Shown here one piece after another: positions 16,140-27,480 of a stretch of 64,000 nucleotides of DNA. Below the pieces are notes generated by a model that ran no database searches, was not told the origin of the DNA, and saw nothing but the letters and a program-made list of their open reading frames with translations. The stretch is from Brachybacterium fresconis (GTDB lineage Bacteria; Actinomycetota; Actinomycetes; Actinomycetales; Dermabacteraceae), in assembly GCF_017876515.1 (NCBI RefSeq), contig NZ_JAGIOC010000001.1, positions 3,720,001-3,784,000 on the forward strand. Direction: 5' to 3'. The first letter of the stretch is position 1. Every line of letters begins with the position of its first letter. The position numbers were made by a program, and so were the translations under genes.

Positions 16140-17645
16140 TCAGGGAAGCCGCCCCGCGACCACCGTCGCCAGCACCGTGGTCTCCCGCAGCTGCTCCGCG
16201 GCCTCCCGGGCGGCGGCCTCGACCATCAGGGAGTCGGCCCCGAGCGGCACCTCGGTGAAAGGGTCCTCCTCCAGCAGCACGACATCACCGCGCCCGCCGA
16301 CCTCGAGGGACGTGATCCCGTCGGTCGAGGCGGCGAGGGCCTCGAGCGGCTGCAGCTGCTGCTCGCGGTGCCAGCCGGGACGCTCATCGGCGCTGCGGTG
16401 CACCGCGGCGGCCATCGCCAGCCACGGATCCAGCGGGGCGACCGGGGCGTCGGACCCCAGGACCAGCGGCACCCCCGCGGTGAGCAGGTCCCGCAGCCGG
16501 AACGCCCGGGAGCCGTGGCCCGGCCAGACGCTCTCGGTCACGTCGCGGTCATCGAGCAGGTGCGCGGGCTGGACCGAGGCGGTCACGCCGAGGCGCGCCA
16601 TATGGACCACGTCGTCGTCGGTGAGCATCTGGGCGTGCTCGATCCGCGCCGCGATCCCGACCTGCCCGATCGCGGTGAGGGCGAGCCGCGCCGCGGCATC
16701 GCCGATCGCGTGGACGGCCGCGGTGAGTCCCTGGCTCCGTGCCTGCGACAGGGTGGCGGTGAGCTCCTCCGCGCCATAGCTGAGCACGCCCCGACCGGCG
16801 TAGCCGTGCCCGTCGGTGTACGTCTCGCGGGTGTAGGCCGAGTGCGAGCCGAGCGCTCCGTCGACGATCACCTTCAGCGGCCCCATGGTCACCAGGCCGG
16901 TCGCGTCCAGGACGGCGCCCGTCGGCCGCGGAGCCCCGTCGAGCTCGGCGGGATAGACCGCGGTGCGGACCCGCATCCGCGCCCCGCGCGAGCGCCAGAC
17001 CTCCCAGGGCCGGCCCCACTCCATGTCCACGAGCCCGACCACCCCGCGCTGGAGCGCCTGGCGCTGCATCATCGCCGCCCCGGTCGCGACGGCATCGCCC
17101 ACTCCGGGCAGCTCGGTCAGCCGCGGGGCGAGGTCGAACCATTCGTCCTCGGCGACGATCCCGTCGCGCGGCGGCAGCCCCAGCTGCTCCAGTGCGGCGG
17201 TGTTCAGCCAGGCGTGATGGGCGTCGCCCCCGATGAGCACCGTGGGAACGGGACCGGTGGCCTCGTCGAGTGCCGGGACCGTCGGCGGCACCGCGAAGTC
17301 CACCAGGCGGTGGCCGAAACCGATCAGCGCCTGCCGCGGGTCGGTGCGCGCGTCCCGGCGCACGGCGAGCTCACCGCGCACCAGCTCCAGGATCACCCCG
17401 ACGCTGCCCGCCCCACCGGTGTCCAGGCGTGCGTGCGCCTGGGCGAGCTGGCCGGTGTGGACGTGCTGGTCCCACAGCCCCGGCAGGGCGAGCGCCCCAC
17501 CGCCGTCGAGGACCTCCTCGCCGTCGGCCCGGGCCAGATCCGGGGCGATCTCGACGATCACCCCGTCGCGGAGCCGCAGGTCCACGGGGCGCTGGGGGGA
17601 CCCGCCGGCGGCGGCATCGAGGGGCCGCACCTGTCTGATCAGCAC
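16140..17645 (-). CDS. YtcJ-like metal-dependent amidohydrolase
   Basis: A 501-residue amidohydrolase of the YtcJ/AtzF-related group. The metal site begins with HVH in GLWDQHVHTG, continues with HAIGDAA and the aspartate in VLGSDAPVAPLDP. The segment VDGALGSHSAYTRETY is diagnostic of the YtcJ family. It probably hydrolyses a cyclic amide or N-acyl substrate; the compound is unknown. The start is a GTG at 17645 with TACTCT six bases upstream, so a leaderless message is likely. It diverges from the ABC exporter. Confidence 0.85.
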   Translation of the reverse strand: MLIRQVRPLDAAAGGSPQRPVDLRLRDGVIVEIAPDLARADGEEVLDGGGALALPGLWDQHVHTGQLAQAHARLDTGGAGSVGVILELVRGELAVRRDARTDPRQALIGFGHRLVDFAVPPTVPALDEATGPVPTVLIGGDAHHAWLNTAALEQLGLPPRDGIVAEDEWFDLAPRLTELPGVGDAVATGAAMMQRQALQRGVVGLVDMEWGRPWEVWRSRGARMRVRTAVYPAELDGAPRPTGAVLDATGLVTMGPLKVIVDGALGSHSAYTRETYTDGHGYAGRGVLSYGAEELTATLSQARSQGLTAAVHAIGDAAARLALTAIGQVGIAARIEHAQMLTDDDVVHMARLGVTASVQPAHLLDDRDVTESVWPGHGSRAFRLRDLLTAGVPLVLGSDAPVAPLDPWLAMAAAVHRSADERPGWHREQQLQPLEALAASTDGITSLEVGGRGDVVLLEEDPFTEVPLGADSLMVEAAAREAAEQLRETTVLATVVAGRLP

Positions 17646-17651
17646 CGATCC

Positions 17652-17657
17652 AGAGTA
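17652..17657 (-). promoter_or_regulatory. -10 element TACTCT, leaderless start of the amidohydrolase
   Basis: On the minus strand TACTCT lies six bases before the GTG start. Confidence 0.45.
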
Positions 17658-17673
17658 ACCGCGGGGGCGCCCT

Positions 17674-17699
17674 CATGACGCCTCATGACGACTGTCATG
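17674..17699. promoter_or_regulatory. Candidate DesR-type operator, CATGAC-GACT-GTCATG
   Basis: A perfect six-base dyad at 17684-17699 is preceded by a direct copy of CATGAC at 17674-17679. It lies about 60 bp upstream of the exporter ATPase whose operon ends in a NarL/LuxR-type response regulator. DesR-like regulators bind such spaced inverted repeats and commonly control an adjacent ABC exporter, so autoregulation is a reasonable inference. Confidence 0.5.
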
Positions 17700-17757
17700 G
17701 GTGGGAGATGATCGCCGGCCCTGGGACCGACGGGCCCGGCGCGACAGGCTCGGAGCC

Positions 17758-18764
<1,007 letters not shown>

Positions 18765-18768
<4 letters not shown>

Positions 18769-19634
18769 GCCGCGCCGCAGCCTCCGCCCCGACCCCCGTC
18801 ACCGCCGCCCGCAGGAGCGATCTCATGTCCGCTCCGGCCGAGAACACCCTCCTCACCTCCGCCACCCCCGCCGCCCGCAGCACGGCGGCCACGTCGGACG
18901 CCTCGCGCATCGTGCGCTACGCGGGCCACACCACCCGCATGACGGTCACCAACGTGATGTTCATGGTGTTCACCATCGCCATGCCGGTGGGCATGTACCT
19001 GCTGTTCTCCATGATGTTCGGTGACCAGTCCGGGGGGCAGGTCCGCGGCATGATCATGGTCAACATGGCCGCCTACGGCGGACTCGGCGCCGCGGTCACC
19101 GCCGGCACCCAGATCCAGGAGGATCAGCGCAACGGCTTCCTGCGCCAGCTGATCGTGGCCGGGCTGTCCCCGCGCTCCTTCCTGGCCGGCTCCGTCATGG
19201 CCGCGAGCGCCGTGATCATCCCGGCCCTGGTCGCGGTGGGCATCGTCGGCCTGGCCACCGGCGTCGAGGCGAGCCCGGGGGCATTCCTGGCCACCCTGGC
19301 CGTGCTGTGGGTCGGACTGCTGCCCACGATCCTGATCGGCATCGTGCTCGGCATGGTGCTCAAAGGCGGTGCGGCGATGGCCGGCGGCGTGATCACCATG
19401 ATGGCGATGGCCATCTTCGGCGGGCTGTGGATGCCGCTGGAGATGTTCCCGAGCTGGATGCAGACCGTCGGCCACGCGATCCCGACCTACTGGATCTCGT
19501 CCCTGGGCGAATGGGCCCTGTACGGCGGTCCGCTGTCGGTGACCGGGCTGCTCGTAATCGGCGCCTGGACCCTCGCCCTCGCCCTGATCTGCACGGTGAG
19601 CATGTCCCGCGCCGTGGGCCTGACCCGGCGCTGA
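18765..19634 (+). CDS. ABC-2 type exporter permease, DrrB-like
   Basis: A 289-residue membrane protein with about six helices: VMFMVFTIAMPVGMYLLFSM first, then alternating segments up to LLVIGAWTLALALICTVSM. The motif QEDQRNGFLRQLIVAGLSPR matches ABC-2 permeases. The first 50 residues are a long Ala/Ser/Thr-rich cytoplasmic extension. Partner of the overlapping ATPase. Confidence 0.9.
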
Positions 19635-19645
19635 CGAGGCGCTGG

Positions 19646-19651
19646 CACAAT
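19646..19651 (+). promoter_or_regulatory. -10-like CACAAT before the sensor kinase
   Basis: CACAAT ends seven bases before the ATG at 19659. It may be an internal promoter that keeps kinase and regulator expressed independently of the exporter. Confidence 0.4.
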
Positions 19652-19658
19652 GACGCTC

Positions 19659-20810
19659 ATGCGAACCGACGAGGCGCCGGCCTGGGGGGCCTGGGCACGC
19701 GGCGGCGAGGAGGCCCCCGTGGCCCGGCCCCTCACCCCGCGGGCGATCCACCGGGCCGCCGTCGAGTCGGGAGGCCTGCCCTTCGCCCTCCCCCCGGTCA
19801 TCTTCATCGCGATCCCGATCGTCTTCGCCTGGATCGGCACCCCCGGCCCCGGCGCCGCTCTCGTGACCGTGATGATGCTGGTCTACGGGCTGCTGTTCGT
19901 CTACTGCACCGGCATCGCCCTCTACCCGCATCCGGTGCGCCTGGCCTGGTTCGGCGTCTGCACCGCCCTGCTCCTGGCCCTGATCCCGATCCTCGGTCAG
20001 AACGTGCTGTACATGGTGATGTTCCAGGCCATGACGCACGTGCTGCTGCTGCCGTGGCGATGGGCCGGCCCCACCATGATCGCCATGAGCCTGATGGTGT
20101 TCGTCATCGCGCTCGTGCTCGGGATCTACGTCGCGGCAGGGCTGGCCGGGATGGGCATGCTGATGAGCTGGGGCTTCGGCTACGGCATCCGCCAGCAGGT
20201 GCTGCAGGAGGAGCTGGACGCCGCCGAGGAGCGCAATGCCGTGCTCGCCGTCGCCGCCGAGCGCGAACGCATCGGCCGTGACCTCCATGACCTGGTCGGC
20301 CACTCGCTGACCTCGCTGACCATCTCCGCCCAGCTCGCCCGGCGTCTGCTGGAGACCGATCCGGACGCGGCCCGCGAGCAGCTCGAGCACATCGAGGCGA
20401 CGGTCCGCCAGGCGCTCTCGGACGTCCGTGCGACCGCCAGCGGCATGCAGCACGTGCGCGCCGCCACCGAGATCGCCTCGGCCCGCACCGTGCTGGCGAC
20501 CGTGGGCATCCAGGCCGAGGTCCCCACCGCGCTGCCGCCGCTGCCCGACGACCGTGCCGAGCTGTTCGGCTACGTCATCCGTGAGGGCGTCACGAACATG
20601 GTGCGCCACTCGCGCGCCACCCGCGCCACGATCACCGTCGACGAGGAGTCCGTGACCGTCGCCGACGACGGGGACGGCATCCCTGCGGACACCGCCCGAT
20701 CGGGCCTCACAGGGCTCGAGGCGCGGGTCGCCATCGCCGGTGGTCACCTGGAGATCGCCTCGGATGACCACGGGACCCGACTGACCGCGACGATGGGGGA
20801 GAAGGCATGA
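19659..20810 (+). CDS. Sensor histidine kinase, DesK/NarX type
   Basis: A 383-residue HisKA_3 kinase. The first 180 residues hold five or six membrane helices and almost no external domain, so it probably senses the membrane or the neighbouring transporter. The phosphoacceptor is His210 in ERERIGRDLHDLVGHSLTSL. The ATPase domain shows EGVTNMVRHSRAT and VADDGDGIP. ATG 19659 fits the CACAAT element; ATG 19650 is an alternative. Overlaps the response regulator by four bases. Confidence 0.92.
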   Translation: MRTDEAPAWGAWARGGEEAPVARPLTPRAIHRAAVESGGLPFALPPVIFIAIPIVFAWIGTPGPGAALVTVMMLVYGLLFVYCTGIALYPHPVRLAWFGVCTALLLALIPILGQNVLYMVMFQAMTHVLLLPWRWAGPTMIAMSLMVFVIALVLGIYVAAGLAGMGMLMSWGFGYGIRQQVLQEELDAAEERNAVLAVAAERERIGRDLHDLVGHSLTSLTISAQLARRLLETDPDAAREQLEHIEATVRQALSDVRATASGMQHVRAATEIASARTVLATVGIQAEVPTALPPLPDDRAELFGYVIREGVTNMVRHSRATRATITVDEESVTVADDGDGIPADTARSGLTGLEARVAIAGGHLEIASDDHGTRLTATMGEKA

Positions 20811-21445
20811 TCCGACTCGTGGTCGCCGACGACCAGTCCATCCTGCGCTCTGGCCTGGTGGCCCTGCTGCGCCTCGAGTCCGACCTCGAGGTGGTGGGCG
20901 AAGCGGCCGACGGGGCGAGCACGCTCGCCACCGTCGCCGAGCACCGCCCCGACGTCCTCCTGCTGGACGTGCAGATGCCCGCCGGGACCGCCGCCGACGG
21001 CGGCGTCGGGCCGGAGGACGGCATCGCCGTCGCCCAGTCCCTGCAGGAGGCGGGCGCCGACGGTCCCCGCATCATCGTGCTGACCACCTTCGGCCGCGCC
21101 GGGTACCTGCGCCGCACCATGGAGGCCGGCGCCCAGGGGTTCATGGTCAAGGACACTCCCGTCGAGCGCCTCGTCGATGCGATCCGCCGCGTCCACCAGG
21201 GCCTGCGCGTCGTGGACCCTGAGCTGGCCGCCCAGTCCCTGGCCGTCGGCCCCAGTCCGCTGACCGCCCAGGAGACCGCGGTGCTGCAGAGCGCCGCGAC
21301 CGGCAACGCCACCGCGCAGATCGCCGCCGCGCTGTTCCTCAGCGTGGGCACCGTGCGCAACCACGTCTCGGCCGCGATCGGGAAGCTGGGGGTGGCCAAC
21401 CGCGCCGAAGCGGTGAGGACCGCCTCCGACAACGGGTGGATCTGA
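20807..21445 (+). CDS. NarL/LuxR-family response regulator
   Basis: A 212-residue regulator. Phosphoacceptor Asp54 (LLLDVQMP) and Lys115 (FMVKDTP) are present. The C-terminal LuxR helix-turn-helix is LTAQETAVLQSAATGNATAQ followed by IAAALFLSVGTVRNHVS. Between beta3 and alpha3 the receiver carries an extra segment (AGTAADGGVGPED) of about 12 residues. Likely binds the dyad at 17674-17699 and controls the exporter operon. Confidence 0.93.
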   Translation: MIRLVVADDQSILRSGLVALLRLESDLEVVGEAADGASTLATVAEHRPDVLLLDVQMPAGTAADGGVGPEDGIAVAQSLQEAGADGPRIIVLTTFGRAGYLRRTMEAGAQGFMVKDTPVERLVDAIRRVHQGLRVVDPELAAQSLAVGPSPLTAQETAVLQSAATGNATAQIAAALFLSVGTVRNHVSAAIGKLGVANRAEAVRTASDNGWI

Positions 21446-21451
21446 CGGCTG

Positions 21452-21468
21452 GATCCGACGGCCGGATC
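21452..21468. terminator. Weak hairpin after the response regulator
   Basis: GATCCG and CGGATC form a six-base stem with a five-base loop seven bases after the stop codon. No T-tract follows. Confidence 0.3.
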
Positions 21469-21501
21469 TGAATGGGCGTGCACGTTCCCAGAGCGGCCGC
21501 G

Positions 21502-21507
21502 TAGCCT
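21502..21507 (+). promoter_or_regulatory. -10 element TAGCCT, leaderless start of the BASS transporter
   Basis: TAGCCT lies six bases before the GTG at 21514. Confidence 0.55.
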
Positions 21508-21513
21508 GCCGGG

Positions 21514-22440
21514 GTGCATACGATCGAATCCCTGCTGGGCCTGCTGATCCAGGTCAGTGTCCCGGTCTTCGCGATCGCGTCGATGCTCTCCATGGGCCTG
21601 CGCACCCCGCTGCGCGCCTTCCGCAACCAGCTGCGCGACCGCCGCACCGTGTTCTCCGTGCTGGGGGCCAACTTCGTGGTGGTGCCCGCCGTCGGCACCC
21701 TGATCATCTGGATCCTGAACGGCCTGCTCCCGTACCAGACGGGGGAGGGCTTCATCATCGCCCTGTGCGCGGCCGGTGCCCCGTTCGTGCTGCAGCTGGG
21801 GGCGATGGCCCGCATCCCCTACGGCGAGACCGCCGGTCCGATGGCGGTGCTGCTGCTGGGGTCGATCGTGTTCATGCCGCTGGTGGTGCCCTTCGTGCTC
21901 CAGGACGTCGAGGTCGACGGCTGGGCCGTGGCCCGCCTGCTGCTGGGCACGATGCTCTCGCCGATGATCGCCGGCATCGTCATCGCGGCCGTGTGGCCGA
22001 AGCGGTCGGACCAGTTCGCGCGCGTCGCCGGCAGCGTCGCCGCCGTCTCCGCGGTGCTCATGTTCCTCTCCGGCTTCGGCTCCAACACGGGGCTCGTGCT
22101 GAGCCTCGTGCTCTCCCCGGCGATCCTGGTCGCCGTCGGCCTGGTGGCGATCGCCTTCGTCGCGGGCCGGATCTCCGGCGACCTCGCCGGGGACACCCTC
22201 ACCGTCGACGACGGGCCCGCGATCCTCACCAGCCAGCGCAACATCGCCGCGGCCCTGCTGGTGGCGCGCACCGGGTCCGGCGACGGCTCGATCGTGGTGG
22301 CGATCCTGCTGCTGAGCGCCGTCGGCTTCGTGATGCTCGTGCCCTACGCCCTGGCCTCCGGGGTGATCCGCCGCCGCCGGGCGGGGGAGCGGGCCACCCT
22401 CGGCGTGCTGCTGGGCGTGGTGGGCCCGAAGTCCGACTGA
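21514..22440 (+). CDS. Bile acid:sodium symporter (BASS) family transporter
   Basis: A 308-residue membrane protein with nine or ten helices. The segments PVFAIASMLSMGLRTPLRAF and NRLDD-like ILTSQRNIAAALLVART are family features. BASS proteins move organic anions with sodium; the substrate is unknown. The GTG start is supported by the TAGCCT element. A second family member lies at 25181-26140 but is only distantly similar. Confidence 0.82.
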   Translation: MHTIESLLGLLIQVSVPVFAIASMLSMGLRTPLRAFRNQLRDRRTVFSVLGANFVVVPAVGTLIIWILNGLLPYQTGEGFIIALCAAGAPFVLQLGAMARIPYGETAGPMAVLLLGSIVFMPLVVPFVLQDVEVDGWAVARLLLGTMLSPMIAGIVIAAVWPKRSDQFARVAGSVAAVSAVLMFLSGFGSNTGLVLSLVLSPAILVAVGLVAIAFVAGRISGDLAGDTLTVDDGPAILTSQRNIAAALLVARTGSGDGSIVVAILLLSAVGFVMLVPYALASGVIRRRRAGERATLGVLLGVVGPKSD

Positions 22441-22541
22441 TCGCGCTCCTCGCGCGTCGATTCGCCCAAGGGCTCCACCCCTTTCGCTGTGGGCGTCACC
22501 CCGGGAGCCCTCGACCTCTGGTCGCCCCCGGTCGCATCGCC

Positions 22542-22547
22542 TAGGGT
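22542..22547 (+). promoter_or_regulatory. -10 element TAGGGT before the ABC exporter
   Basis: TAGGGT ends eight bases before the GTG at 22556; no Shine-Dalgarno sequence is visible. Confidence 0.45.
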
Positions 22548-22555
22548 CGTGCGAC

Positions 22556-24391
<1,836 letters not shown>

Positions 24392-24414
24392 GGCCGGACC
24401 GTGCACGGCCGCGG

Positions 24415-24420
24415 CAGGAT
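24415..24420 (+). promoter_or_regulatory. -10-like CAGGAT before the methyltransferase
   Basis: CAGGAT ends six bases before the ATG at 24427, matching the spacing of the other leaderless starts although the first base deviates from T. Confidence 0.3.
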
Positions 24421-24426
24421 GGAACC

Positions 24427-25215
24427 ATGAGCACCTTCCACCGCGTCGCGGACGCGTACTGCCGATCCTTCGCGACGCTCTGCGCCGGCACCATCCCGGC
24501 CCTGCTGGAGGCGACCGCGCCGGCCACGGACCACCTCGACGTCGGCTGCGGCACGGGCGATCTCGCGCTCGCCGCCGCGCGGGAGGGCCGGCGGGTCCTC
24601 GGCGTGGACCCGGACCCGGACATGGTGTCCCTCGCCGGCCGGGCCGCATCGTCGGCCGGGGCGGACATCGACCTTCTCGGAGCCGGGGCGCCGACGCTCC
24701 CGCTCGCCGACTCCTCCGCCGCGACCGTCACCGCGAACTTCGTCGTCAACCATGTGCCCGATCCGCGCGCCACGGTGCAGGACCTGGCGCGGGTCGCCGC
24801 GCCGTCGGCCCCGATCGCGATGACCATCTGGCCCGCCGCCCCCGGGCCTCACCTGGCGGCCTACGCACAGGCCGCGACCGCGGCGGGTGCCGTCGCGGTG
24901 CCGAGCACGCGCCTGCCGGAGCACCTCGATCTCCCACGCTCCGCCGACGGCCTGGTAACTATGGCGGAGGAGGTCGGGCTGCGGGTGCTACGGTCCGAGG
25001 AGATCTCGTGGACCTGGAGGATCGCGGCCGATGACCTGATGGCCGGGATCGCGGGCGGCGTCGCCACCCCGGGGCGGATCCATGGAGCGCAGACCCCGGC
25101 GGTGCGCGCCGACATCGAGGCCCGGGTGCGCGCGCTGTGGAGCGAGTACAGGACGGACGACGGACTGCTCGCCTTCCCGGTCACCGCCGCCCTGGTGGTC
25201 GCCGCCCGTCCCTGA
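24427..25215 (+). CDS. Class I SAM-dependent methyltransferase
   Basis: A 262-residue methyltransferase. Motif I is HLDVGCGTGDLALAAAREG (residues 38-56), followed by VLGVDPDPDMV for ribose binding and PLADSSAATVTANFVVNHVP for motif IV. The substrate is unknown. Its last 35 bases overlap the end of the convergent BASS-type gene. Confidence 0.88.
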   Translation: MSTFHRVADAYCRSFATLCAGTIPALLEATAPATDHLDVGCGTGDLALAAAREGRRVLGVDPDPDMVSLAGRAASSAGADIDLLGAGAPTLPLADSSAATVTANFVVNHVPDPRATVQDLARVAAPSAPIAMTIWPAAPGPHLAAYAQAATAAGAVAVPSTRLPEHLDLPRSADGLVTMAEEVGLRVLRSEEISWTWRIAADDLMAGIAGGVATPGRIHGAQTPAVRADIEARVRALWSEYRTDDGLLAFPVTAALVVAARP

Positions 25216-26140
25216 TCAGCTGCGGCAGGATCCGCACCAGCAGCACCATGCCCAGCAGCTCGACGAGGGTCTGGGTGACCACCGCCGCCGGCGCCACGGG
25301 GATCGGCAGAGCGAGGGCCAGCGGCAGCACCACCAGGGAGTTGCGGGTCGCGCCGGAGAAGGTCAGCGCCCGCGCCGACGGCACGTCCAGACGGGCGAGG
25401 CGGCTGATCACGATCCCGGCGGCCGTGGCGAGCACCAGGAACGCGACGTAGACGGGCACCAGCGCAAGCAGGGTCGTCCCCATCCCCAGCACGCGCGGCG
25501 TCTGGGAGCTGACCACCGTGAGCAGCGTCAGCATCATCAGGGGGATCATCGCCGCCGAGAGGTCCCAGCGCGGGGCGAGGCGCTGGATCAGCGCCGCGGC
25601 CAGCAGCGGCAGCAGGATGAGCAGGATCAGGGCCCGCAGGAAGGGGGCAGGGGTGAACAGCCCGGTCGTCGCGTCGCCGGCGAGCAGCGGCACCAGCACC
25701 GGCAGGGCGAGCATCTGGACGAGCATGAGCAGCGGAGTCGCGGCCAGCAGCTGCTCCTTCGCCCCGCCTGCGACGGCCGTGAACACGATGACGTAGTCCA
25801 CGCAGGGGGCGAGCAGCACCAGCAGTGCGGGCACCAGCAGCTCGGGGGTTCCCGCCAGCGGGCGGGTGATCGCCAGCACCAGCAGCGGCACTGCCACGAA
25901 GTTCACCGCCAGCAGCGTGAGCAGGAAGCGTCGGTCCTGCGCGGCGCCACCCAGCTCGCGCAGCGGCACCCCGTGGAAGGTGACCAGCAGCAGGGCCGCG
26001 ATCACGGGCTCGACGGCGACCTCGAGCGGCTGCGAGACACCGGGCAGCAGCGCTCCGAGCCCGATCCCCGCCCCGATCGCGAGCAGATAGATCGGCACCT
26101 GGTGCTCCTCGAGCACGCCGCGGACCGATTGCTGCGCCAT
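25181..26140 (-). CDS. BASS/ACR3-like transporter (arsenic resistance protein type)
   Basis: A 319-residue membrane protein with about ten helices. The motif LLAPCVDYVIVFTAVAGG matches actinobacterial proteins annotated as arsenic resistance proteins of the BASS superfamily, with the conserved cysteine of ACR3-type permeases in the fourth helix. No ArsR or arsenate reductase is nearby, so arsenite transport is a guess. ATG 26140 is chosen because TACGGT lies seven bases upstream. It diverges from the SPFH operon. Confidence 0.75.
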   Translation of the reverse strand: MAQQSVRGVLEEHQVPIYLLAIGAGIGLGALLPGVSQPLEVAVEPVIAALLLVTFHGVPLRELGGAAQDRRFLLTLLAVNFVAVPLLVLAITRPLAGTPELLVPALLVLLAPCVDYVIVFTAVAGGAKEQLLAATPLLMLVQMLALPVLVPLLAGDATTGLFTPAPFLRALILLILLPLLAAALIQRLAPRWDLSAAMIPLMMLTLLTVVSSQTPRVLGMGTTLLALVPVYVAFLVLATAAGIVISRLARLDVPSARALTFSGATRNSLVVLPLALALPIPVAPAAVVTQTLVELLGMVLLVRILPQLIRDGRRPPGRR

Positions 26141-26147
26141 GTCGGGA

Positions 26148-26153
26148 ACCGTA
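26148..26153 (-). promoter_or_regulatory. -10 element TACGGT, leaderless start of the BASS/ACR3-like gene
   Basis: On the minus strand TACGGT lies seven bases before the ATG. Confidence 0.5.
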
Positions 26154-26189
26154 CTGCGCGGATCCAGGGGATGTTCGGGGCGCGCGGGA

Positions 26190-26195
26190 TAGCAT
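26190..26195 (+). promoter_or_regulatory. -10 element TAGCAT of the SPFH operon
   Basis: TAGCAT is about 40 bases before the ATG, leaving a short leader that contains AAGGAG at 26225-26230. Confidence 0.4.
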
Positions 26196-26235
26196 GGCCG
26201 GGTCCACACGCTTCGGGGGAGACGAAGGAGATCAC

Positions 26236-27474
26236 ATGGGATTCATCCAGGCATTCAAAGGAGCTGTCGGCGGGATGCTCGCCGATCAGTGGAAGGACTT
26301 CCTGACCGTCCCGAACGGGCTCCCGCAGACGGCGGCACTGTTCCCGGCGGTCCCGCAGGGCACCAACGCCGGGCGCGGATCCAACACCCGCGGCTCCGAG
26401 AACATCATCTCCAACGGCTCGAAGATCCTGGTTCCCCAGGGGTACGGCCTGGTCACCGTGGTCGATGGTCGGGCGACGGGCCTGATCACCGAGGCCGGCG
26501 GCTACGAGTTCAACGACTCCTCGCCGGATGCGCGCTCCGTCTTCGCCGGGGACGAGATGCTCGCCTCGACGGTGGGGACCTCGTGGGAGCGCTTCAAGTT
26601 CGGCGGCCGCCCCTCCTCGCAGCAGCTCGCCTTCTACGTGAGCCTGAAGGAGATCCCGGGCAACAAGTTCGGCACCCAGTCGGAGATCTACTGGGACGAC
26701 GCCTATCTCAACGCGCAGGTGGGTGCGGTCTGCCGCGGCTCGTACACGCTGCGGATCATCGACCCGCTGCTGTTCGTGCACAACTTCGTGCCGGCCACCT
26801 TCATCTCCGCGAACGCCCCGGTCTTCGACTTCTCCGACGTCGACAACGCCGCCGGGTCCCAGCTGTTCCGCGAGGTCGTCGGCTCGCTCGCCGCGGCCTT
26901 CTCGCGCTACACGAACGATCCCGACAAGGGCAACCGCATCTCCCGCATCCAGGGCGACTCGGTCGGCTTCGCACAGTCGCTCTCGGCCGCCGTCGAGGAG
27001 GGCTACCGCTGGTCCAGCGATCGCGGTCTCGCGATCGTGAAGACCGCCATCGTCTCGATCGAGTACGACCAGCGCACCCGCGAGCTGCTGGCCGACGTGC
27101 AGAAGGCCGACGCGCTCTCCGGCGCCCGCTCGCAGTCCTTCATGAATCAGGCCGCCGCTCGCGGTGTGGAGTCCGCCGGGGAGACCGGCGGCGGTGCGGG
27201 CCTGGCCATGTTCGGGGCGGGCATGGGTGCTGCCGGCGGCATGGTCAATCCCGCCCAGCCGTGGTCCCCGCCGGGTCAGCAGGGCCAGCCGCAGCAGCAG
27301 GCGGCCCCGCAGCAGCAGGGTCAGCCCCAGCAGCAGGGCCAGCCGCAGCAGCAGGCCGCCCCCGCCCAGGACGATCCGGTGGCCAAGCTCGCCCAGTACA
27401 AGGAGATGCTGGAGAAGGGCCTGATCACCGACGAGGACTACGAGGCGGCGAAGAAGGCCGCGCTCGGCCTCTGA
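26236..27474 (+). CDS. SPFH-domain (YdjI/virion core-like) protein with SHOCT tail
   Basis: A 412-residue protein. The first 280 residues match the YdjI-type SPFH family: the start MGFIQAFKGAVGGMLADQWK, then ILVPQGYGLVTVVDGRATGL and SLKEIPGNKFGTQSEIYWDD. SPFH proteins assemble on membranes and organise microdomains. After a Gly/Met-rich stretch comes a Gln/Pro repeat (QQQGQP units), then a SHOCT domain at the end (VAKLAQYKEMLEKGLITDED), a putative oligomerisation module. AAGGAG five bases before the ATG fixes the start. The zinc-ribbon gene follows after six bases. Confidence 0.88.
   Translation: MGFIQAFKGAVGGMLADQWKDFLTVPNGLPQTAALFPAVPQGTNAGRGSNTRGSENIISNGSKILVPQGYGLVTVVDGRATGLITEAGGYEFNDSSPDARSVFAGDEMLASTVGTSWERFKFGGRPSSQQLAFYVSLKEIPGNKFGTQSEIYWDDAYLNAQVGAVCRGSYTLRIIDPLLFVHNFVPATFISANAPVFDFSDVDNAAGSQLFREVVGSLAAAFSRYTNDPDKGNRISRIQGDSVGFAQSLSAAVEEGYRWSSDRGLAIVKTAIVSIEYDQRTRELLADVQKADALSGARSQSFMNQAAARGVESAGETGGGAGLAMFGAGMGAAGGMVNPAQPWSPPGQQGQPQQQAAPQQQGQPQQQGQPQQQAAPAQDDPVAKLAQYKEMLEKGLITDEDYEAAKKAALGL
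27280..27365 (+). repeat. Gln/Pro codon repeat in the SPFH gene
   Basis: CAGCAGCAG and GGTCAGCC-type units encode alternating QQQ and GQP blocks between the SPFH and SHOCT parts, a flexible linker. Confidence 0.75.
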
Positions 27475-27480
27475 TCAGAC

